Shown here: positions 9,086-18,626 of the stretch, piece after piece | How positions within the stretch are numbered: position 1 is the stretch's first letter | Layout of the letters: each line of letters starts with the position of its first letter | NCBI RefSeq assembly: GCF_017795745.1 | Contig: NZ_CP059067.1 | Coordinates: forward strand, 3,720,001 to 3,784,000 | Source of the DNA: Rhizobacter sp. AJA081-3 | GTDB taxonomy: Bacteria > Pseudomonadota > Gammaproteobacteria > Burkholderiales > Burkholderiaceae_C | Direction: 5' to 3' | Length of the DNA: 64,000 nucleotides | Made by a program: the position numbers and the translations under genes | Notes under the pieces: generated by a model | Seen by the model: the letters and a program-made list of their open reading frames with translations, nothing else | Told to the model about the DNA's origin: nothing | Database searches by the model: none

Positions 9086-9092
9086 GCACGCG

Positions 9093-9824
9093 CTACTTTT
9101 CGCCGCGAGGACTGAAAGTCCTCGGGAAGACCACCGGCACGCGCCGGTCGCGCAGCCGGAACGCCAGCGCGGCACGGCCGGTGTCCGAGGTCACCGTGCC
9201 CTCCGCCTCGAGCAGGTCCGACGCGAGCATGCGCGTGCGAAAGCCGCTCTTGTCGACCGGCCGGCCAAGCACGATCTCGTAGATGCGCTGCAGCTGCGGC
9301 AGCGTGAACGGCTCGTCGAGCAGGAAGGCCGGCAAGGAGGTGTACTCGACCTTGCTGCGCAGCCGCTCGATTGCCGCGAGCAGGATCTCGGCATGGTCGA
9401 AGGCCAGCGCCGGAAGACGGCCGTCGACCTCGAACCAGCGCACGTCGGCCGCGTTGCCACCGCGCGCCAGCACCACGCCGCTGGCGGGCATCAGCGCCAG
9501 GTACACATGCGTGGCCGACCAGCCGCGCGGATCGCGAGCGGCGCCGCCCCAGCTGCCCAGCTGCTCGAGGTACGGGCTCTCGACGCCCGTCTTCTCGCGC
9601 AGGGTGCGGCGTGCGCAATCGGCCAGATCCGCGTCGCGCGCCACGTCGACGATGCCGCCAGGCAGCGCCCAGCGGCCGGGGAAGGGCTCGCCGCCGCCTT
9701 CCGGCCGCTGCACCAGCAGCACCTTCAGCACGTCGTCGAGCACGGTGAAGATGACCAGGTCGACCGTGGTGAAAGGCCGGGTGGATCCCCCGTTCGAGGG
9801 CAATCGTGGTGTTTTCCCGTTCAT
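9093..9824 (-). CDS. nrtR: NrtR-type Nudix-domain transcriptional regulator of NAD metabolism
   Basis: A 243-residue protein with a Nudix domain at ~20-155 followed by a winged-helix segment (FTLPQLQRIYEIVLGRPVD). This is the NrtR architecture: a Nudix fold binding ADP-ribose or related NAD metabolites plus a DNA-binding end. The Nudix box reads GGIVDVARDADLADCARRTLREKTGV; it lacks the usual GX5EX7REUXEE glutamates at several positions, consistent with a sensor rather than an active hydrolase. The neighbourhood supports it: the divergent operon contains pncA and pncB, NAD salvage genes regulated by NrtR in other bacteria. Two tandem palindromes lie in the 81-bp shared promoter. Start MNGKTPRLPS is the first in-frame Met before those sites; its ribosome-binding site is weak. 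Confidence 0.85.
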   Translation of the reverse strand: MNGKTPRLPSNGGSTRPFTTVDLVIFTVLDDVLKVLLVQRPEGGGEPFPGRWALPGGIVDVARDADLADCARRTLREKTGVESPYLEQLGSWGGAARDPRGWSATHVYLALMPASGVVLARGGNAADVRWFEVDGRLPALAFDHAEILLAAIERLRSKVEYTSLPAFLLDEPFTLPQLQRIYEIVLGRPVDKSGFRTRMLASDLLEAEGTVTSDTGRAALAFRLRDRRVPVVFPRTFSPRGEK

Positions 9825-9846
9825 CGGCTTGCAGTCTGCCGCAGTT

Positions 9847-9886
9847 GGTTGTATTGTGCAACTCACAAGAGTTGTTCTGTACAACT
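9847..9886. promoter_or_regulatory. tandem 17-bp palindromes, probable NrtR operators
   Basis: Two near-identical inverted repeats lie 23 bp apart in the nrtR/SPFH divergent promoter: GGTTGTATTGTGCAACT (9847-9863) and AGTTGTTCTGTACAACT (9870-9886). The second is a perfect AGTTGT-N5-ACAACT; the first matches GTTG-N7-CAAC. Each is followed by CAC. The offset also creates CAACTC-N4-GAGTTG between them, so the true half-site pairing is ambiguous. Position next to an NrtR-type gene and in front of the NAD operon makes them the obvious operators. Confidence 0.7.
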
Positions 9887-9905
9887 CACGAGAAAGGAAG
9901 ATCTC

Positions 9906-10940
9906 ATGTTCGGCATCCGTTTCGTCAAGAGCCAGCCCACCGTTCACCTGCTGCAGTTCAAGGGCGGCCAGGTGGTGCGCGAGGGCGCGGGCCAGTCGTT
10001 CTTCTACTACGCACCGGCGAGCACGCTGGTGGCCGTGCCGGTGGCCAGCCAGGACCGCGCCTTCATGCTCGAGCTGACCACGGCCGACTTCCAGAGCATC
10101 ACCGTGCAGGGGCAGGTGACCTACCGCATCGCCGACCCCCGACGCACCGCGGCGCTGATGGACTTCTCGCTGGCCGCGAGCGGCGAGGGCTACGTCAGCG
10201 ACGACCCGCTTCGCCTGGGCGACCGCGTGGCGATGCAGGTCGAGGTGATCGTGCAGCGTTCGGTGCAGGCGCTCGAGCTGAAGCAGGCGCTGCGCGCTTC
10301 GGCGACGATCGCCCGTGCCGCCCAGCAGGAGCTGGCGGCGCAGGCCGAGATCGAGTCGCTCGGCCTGGAGATCCTGGGCGTGGCCATCGTCGCCGTGAAG
10401 CCCACGCCCGACATTGCCCGTGCGCTGGAGGCGCATGCGCGCGAGGCCAACCTCAAGGCCGCCGACGACGCGGTCTACACGCGGCGCATGTCGGCGGTCG
10501 AGAACGAGCGTGCGATCCGGCAGAACGAGCTGGACACGGAAATCGCGGTCGAGCAGAAGAAGCGCCAGATCCGCGAGACGCAGATGGACGCCAAGGCCGC
10601 GGTGCTCAAGCGCGAGAACCTGCTGCGCGACGAGCAGATGGCGGCCGACGTGGCGCTGGAAACCCAGCGCAGCGAACTCGTCGACGGCCAGGCCCGCAAC
10701 GCCCGCGCACTGGCCGACGCCGAGGCGCACCGCGTCGCCGCCGTGGTGCAGGCGCTCGAGAAGGCCGACCCGCGGCTGGTGCAGGCACTCGCTGCGTCGT
10801 CGATGCAGCCGGGCCAGCTGATCGCGCAGGCCTTCGGCGGCCTGGCCGAGCGGGCCCAGCACATCGGGCAGCTGAACGTGTCGCCGGAACTGCTGCAGTC
10901 GCTGCTCGCCGCGCCCGCGGCGGCCAGGGGAGCGGTGTGA
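9906..10940 (+). CDS. SPFH/band 7 domain protein
   Basis: A 344-residue protein with a band 7 (SPFH) domain at ~30-180 and a long charged coiled coil at ~185-290, ending in a helical Ala/Gln-rich tail. SPFH proteins form membrane-associated oligomeric scaffolds. This one has no clear N-terminal transmembrane helix, although a short hydrophobic entry is possible. AGGAAG precedes the ATG. It is the first gene of the NrtR-linked operon and overlaps the NAD-kinase-like gene by 1 nt (TGATG). The association of an SPFH scaffold with NAD salvage genes is uncommon in my knowledge; its role here is unknown. Confidence 0.88.
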   Translation: MFGIRFVKSQPTVHLLQFKGGQVVREGAGQSFFYYAPASTLVAVPVASQDRAFMLELTTADFQSITVQGQVTYRIADPRRTAALMDFSLAASGEGYVSDDPLRLGDRVAMQVEVIVQRSVQALELKQALRASATIARAAQQELAAQAEIESLGLEILGVAIVAVKPTPDIARALEAHAREANLKAADDAVYTRRMSAVENERAIRQNELDTEIAVEQKKRQIRETQMDAKAAVLKRENLLRDEQMAADVALETQRSELVDGQARNARALADAEAHRVAAVVQALEKADPRLVQALAASSMQPGQLIAQAFGGLAERAQHIGQLNVSPELLQSLLAAPAAARGAV

Positions 10941-11872
10941 TGGTCACGCCCAGCGAACGCAAGGTCGTCCTGGTGACGAGGCGCACGCGGCTGGAGGACC
11001 TGGTGGCGAAGCACCACACGCTCGCCCAGGCGAGGTTCTATCTCGAGCACCTCGGGGCGGACTTCGCCGACTACGTGCGCGAGAACGCCGCCTACGCGAA
11101 GAGCCTGGACACGGTGGTCAGCACGCTGCAGGGCTGGGGCCGCTGGCAGATGGTCGACCGCGGCTTCCTGACGAACTTCGTCTTCGGCGCCGACGACATC
11201 GTCGTGGCACTCGGGCAGGACGGCCTGGTGGCCAACACCATGAAGTACCTCGACGGCCAGCCGCTGATCGGCCTGAACCCCGAGCCGCAGCGCTGGGACG
11301 GCGTGCTGCTGCCCTTCGCGCCGGCCGACCTGGCGGCGCTGTTGCCCGAGGTGGCCGCGGACCGGCGCGGCGCGAAGGCGGTGACCATGGCGCAGGCCAG
11401 CCTCTCCGACGGGCAGATGCTGCGCGCCGTCAACGACCTCTTCGTCGGCCCGCGCACGCACACCTCGGCGCTGTACGAACTGCAGCTCGGGCAGCGCCAT
11501 GAGCTGCAGTCGTCCAGCGGCCTGATCGTCTCGACCGGGCTGGGCTCGACCGCCTGGCTGAAGAGCGTGGTGACCGGCTCGTTCGGCATCGCCCGCTCGT
11601 TCGGCCGCGGCGCGACGCCGGACTACGCGCCCGAGCCCTGGGACTCGCCGCGGCTGACCTTCGCCGTGCGCGAGCCTTTTCCGTCGCGCTCGTCGAGCGC
11701 CGAGATCGTCTTCGGCCATGCCACACGCGAACAGCCGCTGGTGCTGCGGTCCAGAATGCCGGACCACGGCGTGATCTTCTCCGACGGCATGGAGTCGGAC
11801 TACCTGCGCTTCACGGCCGGACTGCAGGCGACGATCTCCATCGCCGCCCGGCAGGGCCGGCTCGTCGTGTAA
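10940..11872 (+). CDS. NAD-kinase-fold protein with altered GGDG motif
   Basis: 310 residues. Two features match the ATP-NAD kinase fold: LGQDGLVANT at ~91-100 in place of the GGDGT nucleotide-binding loop, and STGLGSTAW at ~188-196, corresponding to the conserved STPTGSTAY strand. VNDLFVGP (~154-161) occupies the NE/D strand position. The second Gly of GGDG is Gln, and the sequence is otherwise remote from the housekeeping NadK, so this is a divergent paralog that might make NADP, use another substrate, or act as a sensor. It starts inside the SPFH stop codon (TGATG), implying translational coupling, and lies 10 bp upstream of pncA. Confidence 0.75.
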   Translation: MVTPSERKVVLVTRRTRLEDLVAKHHTLAQARFYLEHLGADFADYVRENAAYAKSLDTVVSTLQGWGRWQMVDRGFLTNFVFGADDIVVALGQDGLVANTMKYLDGQPLIGLNPEPQRWDGVLLPFAPADLAALLPEVAADRRGAKAVTMAQASLSDGQMLRAVNDLFVGPRTHTSALYELQLGQRHELQSSSGLIVSTGLGSTAWLKSVVTGSFGIARSFGRGATPDYAPEPWDSPRLTFAVREPFPSRSSSAEIVFGHATREQPLVLRSRMPDHGVIFSDGMESDYLRFTAGLQATISIAARQGRLVV

Positions 11873-11882
11873 TGGGAATCCA

Positions 11883-12704
11883 ATGACCACCCACCTGCTC
11901 GTGATCGACCCGCAGAACGACTTCTGCGACCTGCCCTCCCCGTACACCCCGGCCTTGCCGGTGCCCGGCGCCGATGCCGACATGCGCCGCCTCGCCGACT
12001 TCGTGGCCGCTGCCTCCGACACGATCGATGCGATCACCGTGACGCTCGACTCGCACCACCGCCTCGACGTCGCCCACCCGACCTTCTGGCAGCGTGGCGA
12101 CGGCAGCGCGGTGGATCCGTTCACGCCGATCAGCGCGGCGCAGCTGCGCGCCGGCGAGTTCGTGCCGCGCGACGCGTCTGCACGCGAACGCGTGCTCGCC
12201 TACCTGGACGCGCTGGAGGCCGGCGGCCGCTACACGCTGATGGTCTGGCCGGTGCACTGCGAGGTCGGCACCTGGGGCCACAACGTGCATGCGGCGGTGC
12301 AGGCCGCCTGCGCCGCCTGGGAGGAACGCCGCTCGCGCACGGTCGACTTCGTCTTCAAGGGTCTCAACCCCTGGACGGAGCACTACAGCGCCGTGCAGGC
12401 CGAGGTGCCCTCGCCCGACGATGAAGGCACGCAGCTCAACCGAGGCTTGCTCGATCGCCTGGCACGCGCCGATCGCCTGATCGTTGCCGGCGAGGCCGGC
12501 AGCCACTGCGTGCGGGCGACCGTCGAGCATCTCGTGGAACACGGCCTCGGCGACCGAGCCGACCGCCTCGTGCTGCTGACCGACGCGATGAGCCCGGTGG
12601 CCGGCTTCGAGGCGCAGCAGGCCACCTTCCTGGCCGCGATACAGCAGCGCGGCGCCCGCCTGGCCACGAGCATCGAACTGCTCGCCGAGCTGCTGCCTGC
12701 CTGA
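11883..12704 (+). CDS. pncA: nicotinamidase-family cysteine hydrolase
   Basis: Converts nicotinamide to nicotinate in NAD salvage. In the 273-residue protein, Asp9 (VIDPQNDF) and Cys209 ([10 protein letters not shown]) are the Asp and nucleophile of the isochorismatase/nicotinamidase triad, with a Lys in [13 protein letters not shown]. The metal-binding DSHH and a following His (VAHPTFW) are present. It is longer than E. coli PncA (about 213 residues), with extra sequence around the lid region. Immediate linkage to pncB (8-bp gap) makes nicotinamidase the best assignment over other isochorismatase-like hydrolases. GGGAATCC precedes the start. Confidence 0.85.
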   Translation: MTTHLLVIDPQNDFCDLPSPYTPALPVPGADADMRRLADFVAAASDTIDAITVTLDSHHRLDVAHPTFWQRGDGSAVDPFTPISAAQLRAGEFVPRDASARERVLAYLDALEAGGRYTLMVWPVHCEVGTWGHNVHAAVQAACAAWEERRSRTVDFVFKGLNPWTEHYSAVQAEVPSPDDEGTQLNRGLLDRLARADRLIVAGEAGSHCVRATVEHLVEHGLGDRADRLVLLTDAMSPVAGFEAQQATFLAAIQQRGARLATSIELLAELLPA

Positions 12705-12712
12705 GCCACGCC

Positions 12713-13906
12713 ATGTCCACAGCACCGATCAACAGCCTGCTCGACACCGATCTCTACAAGTTCACGATGTGGCAGACGATGCTGCATCGGCACCCGCAGA
12801 CGCAGGCCGAGTACCACTTCGTCTGCCGCAACACGCCGCAGTTCCCGCTGAGCGAGCTGCTGCCCGAAGTGAACGAGGCGCTGGACGCGCTGTGCAGCCT
12901 GTCGTTCCGGCCCGACGAACTGGCCTACGTGCGCGGCCTTCGCTACATCAAGTCCGACTTCGTCGACTTCCTGCGCATCTTCCGCCTGCAGCGCGACTTC
13001 ATCCGCGCCTGGGCCGAGGGCGAGACGCTGCACATCGTGGCCGAAGGGCCGCAGGTGCACGTCATGTTCTTCGAGATCCACGTGCTGGCGATCGTGCACG
13101 AGCTCTACAGCCGGCGCCTGGCCACGGCAGGAACCCTGGCCGAAGGCCGACGCCGCCTGGCCGCGAAGATCGAGCGGCTGCGCAGCTTCACCACCGAGTC
13201 TCGGCTGCGCCACCCCTTCGAGCTGTTCGACTTCGGCGTGCGGCGGCGCTTCTCCGGCGCCTGGCACCGCGAGGTGGTCTCGGCCTTCCGGGCCTCGCTG
13301 CCGGATCACTTCAAGGGCACTTCCAACGTGCTGCTGGCGCGCGACCTCGGCCTGGTGCCGATCGGCACCATGGCGCACGAGTACCTGCAGACCTACCAGG
13401 CGCTGGGCTACCGGCTGCGCGACCACCAGAAGGCCGCATTCGAAGATTGGGTGCAGGAGTACCGCGGTGATCTCGGCACCGCGCTGACCGACGTGATCGG
13501 CATGGACGCCTTTCTCGCCGACTTCGACCTCTACTTCGCCAAGCTGTTCGACGGCCTGCGCCACGACTCCGGCGACCCGGTCGTGTGGGGCGAGAAGGCG
13601 CTCGCGCACTACGAGAAGCTGCGCCTGGATCCGCACACCAAACGGCTGGTGTTCTCCGACGGCCTGGACATCGAGCGTGCGATCGCGCTGTACCGCCACT
13701 TCGGCGACCGGGCGCAGGTCGGCTTCGGGATCGGCACGCACCTGAGCAACGACCTCGGCCTGCCCACCCTGAACATCGTGATGAAGCTGGTGCGCTGCAA
13801 CGGCCAGCCGGTCGCCAAGCTGTCGGACAGCCCGGGCAAGACGCTGTGCGACGACGAGACCTTCCTCGCCTATCTGCGCCAGGTGTTCGGCGTGAAAGCG
13901 CCCTAG
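12713..13906 (+). CDS. pncB: nicotinate phosphoribosyltransferase
   Basis: Converts nicotinate and PRPP to nicotinate mononucleotide, the second step of the salvage route that pncA begins. The 397-residue length and the N-terminus ([16 protein letters not shown]) are typical of Pnc[13 protein letters not shown] contains the His that is phosphorylated by ATP in the family, and RHDSGDP lies in the PRPP-binding region. Last gene of the NrtR-linked operon. Its TAG stop overlaps the TAG stop of the convergent M16 peptidase gene within a single CTAG. Confidence 0.96.
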   Translation: MSTAPINSLLDTDLYKFTMWQTMLHRHPQTQAEYHFVCRNTPQFPLSELLPEVNEALDALCSLSFRPDELAYVRGLRYIKSDFVDFLRIFRLQRDFIRAWAEGETLHIVAEGPQVHVMFFEIHVLAIVHELYSRRLATAGTLAEGRRRLAAKIERLRSFTTESRLRHPFELFDFGVRRRFSGAWHREVVSAFRASLPDHFKGTSNVLLARDLGLVPIGTMAHEYLQTYQALGYRLRDHQKAAFEDWVQEYRGDLGTALTDVIGMDAFLADFDLYFAKLFDGLRHDSGDPVVWGEKALAHYEKLRLDPHTKRLVFSDGLDIERAIALYRHFGDRAQVGFGIGTHLSNDLGLPTLNIVMKLVRCNGQPVAKLSDSPGKTLCDDETFLAYLRQVFGVKAP

Positions 13907-15174
13907 GCGAGCCGCTCGCGCACCCGCTGCGCGGCCGAGCGCGGCAGCCGCCCGGTGACCGCGGCCGCCACGGGCTGGGCCAGCATGGCACCGAAGGCCT
14001 CGGCCAGGCGTGCCGCCGACACACGGCGCAGGCGCGCCAGCGACTGTGCACGCGGCCGCACGCGGCCGAGGAACAGCAGGTCGAGGCAGGCCTCCTCGAC
14101 GCGCCGGTACGGCTGTTCCTGCGAACGCAGCGCGCGCACCGCGAGCTGATTGCGCGCGCGCTCGAGCTGCACCGCGTCGATGCCGCGCGCGTGCGCGCGC
14201 AACAGCTTGCGCACCTCGGTGCAGAACTCGTCGAGATGCTCCGGCCCGGTCGAGGCCTCGATGACGAACTGGCCCCAGCGGCCGAGCACGTCGGCCGAGC
14301 AGTGCGTGTGGTAGGCGAGCCCCTTGCGCTCGCGGATGCGATCGAGCAGTGGCGAGCTCATGCCTTCGCCGAGCACGGCCGCCGCCATCGGGCCGACCGG
14401 GTCGTCATCGACCAGCGCGCCGATCGGGTAGCCGATCACGACGTGCGTCTGGCTGCTGCCGACGAGCCGCTTCGACGCGACACCGCCCACCCAGGCCGGT
14501 TCGGTCAGCGTGTTCTCCTCCCCGGTCGGCAGGCTCCCGAAAGTGGCTTGCGCCGCGGCGAGCACCGCTGGCCCGTCCACGTCGCCGGCCACGCCCACCA
14601 CCACGTTGGCGCCGCTGTACTGGCGCTGCACGTAGCCGAGCAGGTCGTCGCGGGTGAAGCGGCTGATGTTGGCGCGCCGGCCGATCACCGGCTGCGCGGC
14701 AGGGTGCGTGCCGAACGAGGCCCGGTCGAACAACTGGAAGGCGATGGTCAGCGGGTCGTCCTCGTCGTCAGCCACCTCGTGCAGGATGACGCGGCGCTCG
14801 CGCTCCAGCTCCTCCTCGGGGAACGTGCTCTCGCGCACGATGTCGCCGAGCATGCGCACGAAGCGCGGCGCGTGCGCCGCCAGGCCGCGCATGTGATACG
14901 CGGTATGGTCCTTGTCGGTGTGCGCGTTGACCTCGGCGCCGAGCCGTTCGGCATCGAGGTTGATGCGCTGGCAGTCGCGCGTGCGCGTGCCCTTGAAGGC
15001 CATGTGCTCGACGACGTGGCTGATGCCGTTCAGCCGCGCCGATTCGTGCGCGCTGCCGGTGCGCACGAACACGCTGACGCTGGCGCTGCCGATCCCCGGC
15101 ATGGCGAGCACGACGACGCGCACGCCGTTGGCCAGCGTGGTGACGGTGGTGCCGGGCTCCTCGGTCTGGCGCAT
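13903..15174 (-). CDS. M16 family zinc metallopeptidase (PqqL/MPP-beta-like)
   Basis: 423 residues, the single-unit (two-domain) M16B size. The inverted zinc motif HVVEH is at 53-57 and the third ligand, Glu133, lies exactly 76 residues after His57, the canonical HXXEH-X76-E spacing. The protein is therefore probably active. No signal peptide is visible; family members act in the cytoplasm or periplasm on short peptides. The ATG at 15174 follows the gamma-glutamyltransferase stop by two bases, so the two genes form an operon. The stop codon is shared in a CTAG with pncB. Confidence 0.9.
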   Translation of the reverse strand: MRQTEEPGTTVTTLANGVRVVVLAMPGIGSASVSVFVRTGSAHESARLNGISHVVEHMAFKGTRTRDCQRINLDAERLGAEVNAHTDKDHTAYHMRGLAAHAPRFVRMLGDIVRESTFPEEELERERRVILHEVADDEDDPLTIAFQLFDRASFGTHPAAQPVIGRRANISRFTRDDLLGYVQRQYSGANVVVGVAGDVDGPAVLAAAQATFGSLPTGEENTLTEPAWVGGVASKRLVGSSQTHVVIGYPIGALVDDDPVGPMAAAVLGEGMSSPLLDRIRERKGLAYHTHCSADVLGRWGQFVIEASTGPEHLDEFCTEVRKLLRAHARGIDAVQLERARNQLAVRALRSQEQPYRRVEEACLDLLFLGRVRPRAQSLARLRRVSAARLAEAFGAMLAQPVAAAVTGRLPRSAAQRVRERLA

Positions 15175-15176
15175 GC

Positions 15177-16775
15177 TCAGAACGCCGCCACAGAGCCGTT
15201 GCTCCGCGGATCGAAGCCGCCCATCAAGAGCCCGTTCGGTTGACGCACCAGCGCGCCGGCATGGCCCACCGATTCGTCCCAGTCGCCCAGCGACTCGACC
15301 TCGTGGCCCATGGCGCGCAGCGTGTCGAAGGTGGAGGCCGGGAAGCGCGACTCGAGCTTCAGGCTGTCGCTGGCCATGCCCCAGGTGCGGCCGAGCAGCC
15401 AGCGCGGCATCTCGATGGCCGCCTGCGGCGCCACGCCGAAACGCTGGATGCGGTTGAACACCGTGGCCTGCGTCTGCGGCTGGCCGTCGCCGCCCATGGT
15501 GCCGTAGACCATCAGCCGGCCGTCGGCCAGCTGCGCGAGCGCCGGGTTGAGCGTGTGGAAGGGCCGCTTGCCCGGCGCCAGCGCATTGATGTGCGCCGGG
15601 TCGAGGCTGAAGCTGCAGCCGCGGTTCTGCCAGTTCACGCCCGAGCCCGGCAGCACCACGCCGGAGCCGAACTCGTGATAGATGCTCTGGATGAACGACA
15701 CGGCGCGGCCCTGGCCGTCGATCACGCCCATCCAGATGGTGTCGCCCGGGTCGGTGCGTTTCCCCCACGGCGCGGCGCGCTGCGGGTCGATGTTGGCGGC
15801 CAGCTCGTCGAGCAGTTCGTCGCGCAGCAGCGAGGCCGGCTCGATGCGCATGAAGGCCGGATCGGTGACATGCTGGTCGCGCAGCTTGAAGGCCTGCTTG
15901 GTGGCCTCGACCTGCGCGTGCACGAAGGCGGCGCCGAGCGGGTCGGCGTCCCAGCCCGTCAGGCGCTGCATGATGCCCAGGATCATCAGCGAGACCACGC
16001 CCTGCGAGGGCGGCGTCATGTTGGCGAGTGTCGCGCCGTGGATGGCCAGGGTCAGCGGATCGACGCGTTTGGCCTGGTGCGCGGCGAGATCGGCCGCGGT
16101 CAGCGGGCTGCCCACCGCGGCGAGTTCGGAAGCCAGCTGCCGGGCCAGTTCGCCGCGGTAGAAGTCCTCGGTGCCGTGCGTGGCGATGCGCTGCAGCGTG
16201 GCCGCCAGGCGCGGCTGGCGGAACAGGCTGAAGGCGGCCGGCGAGACGCCGCCCTCCAGGAAGGTCTCGGCGAAGCCGGCGATCGGCGCCAGCTCCGCGC
16301 GCTTGGCCTCGGTGCAGGCCCACTGGCTGTGCGTCACCGGGATGCCTTCGCGGGCGTACCAGAGCGCGTCTTCGAGCAGGCGCGACAGCGGCAGCGTGCC
16401 GCCCCATTCGCGTGCCAGCGCATGCGCCGCGCCCCAGCCCGACACCGTGCCGGCCACCGTCAGCGCGGCAACGCCGCCACGGAACGGGATGCTGCCGCTC
16501 ACGCCACGCTTCGCGTAGTTCTCGATCGTCGCCGCCGCGGCGCTGGCGCCGCTGGCGTCGATGCCCTGCAGCGCGCCCGTCGGCCCGCCGATGACCCAGA
16601 AGCCATCGCCGCCGATGGAGTTCATGTGCGGGTAGACGACCGCGATCGAGGCTGCCGCGGCGATCATCGCCTCCAGCGCGTTGCCGCCATCGCGCAGCAC
16701 GCGCAGGGCGGCTTCCGAGGCCAGGCTGTGCGGCGCCACGGCAATGCCACGGCGGCCGAGGAAGGATTGGGTCAT
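15177..16775 (-). CDS. ggt: gamma-glutamyltransferase family protein
   Basis: 532 residues of the Ntn-hydrolase gamma-glutamyltranspeptidase family, which cleaves gamma-glutamyl bonds (glutathione or relatives) and self-processes into two chains. Thr346 in GDTIWMGVID aligns with the nucleophilic Thr at the new N-terminus of the small subunit. GSGVVLPGSGVNWQN and GGDGQPQTQ match downstream substrate-binding segments. No signal peptide is visible, as in many cytosolic GGT-like hydrolases, so gamma-lactam or acylase activity is a possible alternative. The start MTQSFLG is preferred over an upstream TTG because GGAAG lies 7-8 bp before it. Confidence 0.88.
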   Translation of the reverse strand: MTQSFLGRRGIAVAPHSLASEAALRVLRDGGNALEAMIAAAASIAVVYPHMNSIGGDGFWVIGGPTGALQGIDASGASAAAATIENYAKRGVSGSIPFRGGVAALTVAGTVSGWGAAHALAREWGGTLPLSRLLEDALWYAREGIPVTHSQWACTEAKRAELAPIAGFAETFLEGGVSPAAFSLFRQPRLAATLQRIATHGTEDFYRGELARQLASELAAVGSPLTAADLAAHQAKRVDPLTLAIHGATLANMTPPSQGVVSLMILGIMQRLTGWDADPLGAAFVHAQVEATKQAFKLRDQHVTDPAFMRIEPASLLRDELLDELAANIDPQRAAPWGKRTDPGDTIWMGVIDGQGRAVSFIQSIYHEFGSGVVLPGSGVNWQNRGCSFSLDPAHINALAPGKRPFHTLNPALAQLADGRLMVYGTMGGDGQPQTQATVFNRIQRFGVAPQAAIEMPRWLLGRTWGMASDSLKLESRFPASTFDTLRAMGHEVESLGDWDESVGHAGALVRQPNGLLMGGFDPRSNGSVAAF

Positions 16776-16858
16776 GCGGAAACTTCCGGTGATCGTTGTC
16801 AAGGACGGAGCGCGAACATACCAGCAGTGCGCCGGCGTCGCCCGCCTATCATCGCCGC

Positions 16859-17662
16859 ATGTCGCCGTTGACCTCGCCGCAGGGCGCCGCTGCCGAACTG
16901 GCCCGCAACGCCGGCCAGTGGCTGATGGGCTGGTGGCGCACCATCCACCTGGCCGCGCTGCTGACGGTGCTGGCGCTGTCGCCGGCCAGCTACGCGCCGG
17001 AGAACCGCCGCGCCATGGCGCGCCACCTCTACCTGGGCACCACGCAGTCGCTGGCCTGGTTCACGCTGCTGAGCCTGCTGATCAGCATCGTCGTCATCCG
17101 CATCGTGCTGGTCACGGCGGTGAGCTACGGGCTGTCACAGTACGCGCTGGAGATGGTCGTGCGGGTGCTGGTGCTCGAGCTGATCCCGCTGGCCGCCGCG
17201 CTGTTCGCTGCGCTGCGCTGCACGATGCCGCTGTCGGCCGAGATCGCCACGCTGCGCAGCGGTGGCGGCTGGGATGCGCTGGCCGCTCAGGGCATCGACC
17301 CGCTGCGCCAGGAGGTGCTGCCACGCGTCGTGGCGGGATCCTTCTGCGCACTGATGCTCGCGGCGGTGAACAGCGTCGTCACGCTCGTCGTGGCCTACCT
17401 CTCGGTGTACGGATTCACGATGGCGGGCTTCGACGCGTACACCCACACCGTGGGCCATGTGTTCAGCCCCGCCGTGTCGATCATCTTCCTGCTGAAGATC
17501 CTGTCGCTCGGCCTGGCGGTGTCGCTGATGCCGATCGCCTCGGTGCTCGACACCGTGGCGCGCCGCCGCGCCAACACCAGCGCCGAACTGCAGGGGCTGG
17601 TGCGCATGTTCCTCGTCATCGTGATCATCGAGGCCGCCTCGCTGGTGGGCAACTACTACTGA
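16859..17662 (+). CDS. MlaE-type ABC transporter permease
   Basis: 267 residues with about five or six hydrophobic helices. The gene order permease-MCE-lipoprotein and the membrane layout match MlaE/YrbE permeases of lipid-trafficking ABC systems. It diverges from ggt with ~83 bp between them. A 4-bp gap separates it from the MCE gene. The matching ATPase (MlaF type) is not present in the operon or anywhere in this window, so the complex must borrow one encoded elsewhere or the operon is a partial set. Confidence 0.82.
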   Translation: MSPLTSPQGAAAELARNAGQWLMGWWRTIHLAALLTVLALSPASYAPENRRAMARHLYLGTTQSLAWFTLLSLLISIVVIRIVLVTAVSYGLSQYALEMVVRVLVLELIPLAAALFAALRCTMPLSAEIATLRSGGGWDALAAQGIDPLRQEVLPRVVAGSFCALMLAAVNSVVTLVVAYLSVYGFTMAGFDAYTHTVGHVFSPAVSIIFLLKILSLGLAVSLMPIASVLDTVARRRANTSAELQGLVRMFLVIVIIEAASLVGNYY

Positions 17663-17666
17663 CCGC

Positions 17667-18626
17667 ATGAACGACGACAACCGTCCCCCGCGCCCCGCGC
17701 CGGCCAACAACCTGGAACTGAAGGCCGCCTTGCTGCTGGCGCTGTTCGTCGCGCTGGTGGCCGCCACCGTGCTCTACCTGATGTACGCACGCGGCAGCTT
17801 CGAGGCCACGCAGCGCCTGGTGCTGGTGGCCGACGATTCGGAGGGCGTGCGTGTGGGCATGGACATCACCTTCTCCGGCTTTCCGATCGGCCGCGTGCGC
17901 CGCATCGAGCTGGCGCCCGACGGCAGCGCGCGCATCCTCATCGACGTGCCGCGCAACGACGCCCACTGGCTGCGCGAGAGCAGCGTCTTCACGCTGGCGC
18001 GAAGCCTGGTCGGCAGCGCCAGCCTGAAGGCCTACTCCGGCGTGCTGAGCGATCCGCCGCTGGCCGACGGCGCCGAGCGCAAGGTGCTCATCGGAGATGC
18101 CACCGCCGAGCTGCCGCGGCTGGTGTCGGATGCGCGGGCCTTGATCCAGAACCTGACGCAGCTCACCGCGTCCGACTCCGCACTGGCCGCCAGCCTGGGC
18201 AACGTGCGCACGATCACCGAGCGCGCCACCGGGCCGCGCGGCGCCTCCGGCCTGCTGCTCAGCGAGCCCGACGCGAAGAAGATCAGCACGTCGCTGGACC
18301 GCGTCAACAGCCTGCTCGCGCGCATCGACGGCATGGCCGCCAAGGCCGACACGCAGGTGCTCGGGCCGAAAGGCCTGGTCAACGAGGGCCGCGCCACGGT
18401 GGCCCAGCTCAATGCGCTGCTCGGTGACGCGCGCGAGACGCTGAAGAAGGTCGACGGCGTGCTCGCCGAGGCGCAGGCGGTGGCCGGCAACGTGCGCGGC
18501 GCCACCACCGACCTGGACGCGCTGCGCCGCGAGGTCGACACCACGGTGCGCAAGGTCGAGTCGCTGGTCGACGAGGTGAATCGCAAGTGGCCGTTCGCGC
18601 GCGACACGGAGATCAAGCTCAAATGA
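17667..18626 (+). CDS. MCE-domain (MlaD-like) lipid transport protein
   Basis: 319 residues: one N-terminal transmembrane helix at ~19-42, an MCE domain at ~50-130 (VLVADDSEGVRVGMDITFSG), and a long helical C-terminal segment to ~310 predicted as coiled coil. It would sit in the inner membrane with the MCE ring in the periplasm and act as the substrate-binding part of the MlaE-type transporter encoded just upstream. Its stop overlaps the lipoprotein start as ATGA. Confidence 0.9.
   Translation: MNDDNRPPRPAPANNLELKAALLLALFVALVAATVLYLMYARGSFEATQRLVLVADDSEGVRVGMDITFSGFPIGRVRRIELAPDGSARILIDVPRNDAHWLRESSVFTLARSLVGSASLKAYSGVLSDPPLADGAERKVLIGDATAELPRLVSDARALIQNLTQLTASDSALAASLGNVRTITERATGPRGASGLLLSEPDAKKISTSLDRVNSLLARIDGMAAKADTQVLGPKGLVNEGRATVAQLNALLGDARETLKKVDGVLAEAQAVAGNVRGATTDLDALRREVDTTVRKVESLVDEVNRKWPFARDTEIKLK

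Noticed and set aside
9106..9124. CGAGGACT-GAA-AGTCCTCG as a bidirectional terminator between chrA and nrtR
   Set aside because: Perfect stem, but inside the nrtR coding end and without a U-run on either strand; too weak to call.
13903..16407. Possible single 834-residue M16-containing protein
   Set aside because: The N-terminal half is the wrong phase of the gamma-glutamyltransferase gene; M16 homology starts at MRQTEEPG (15174).
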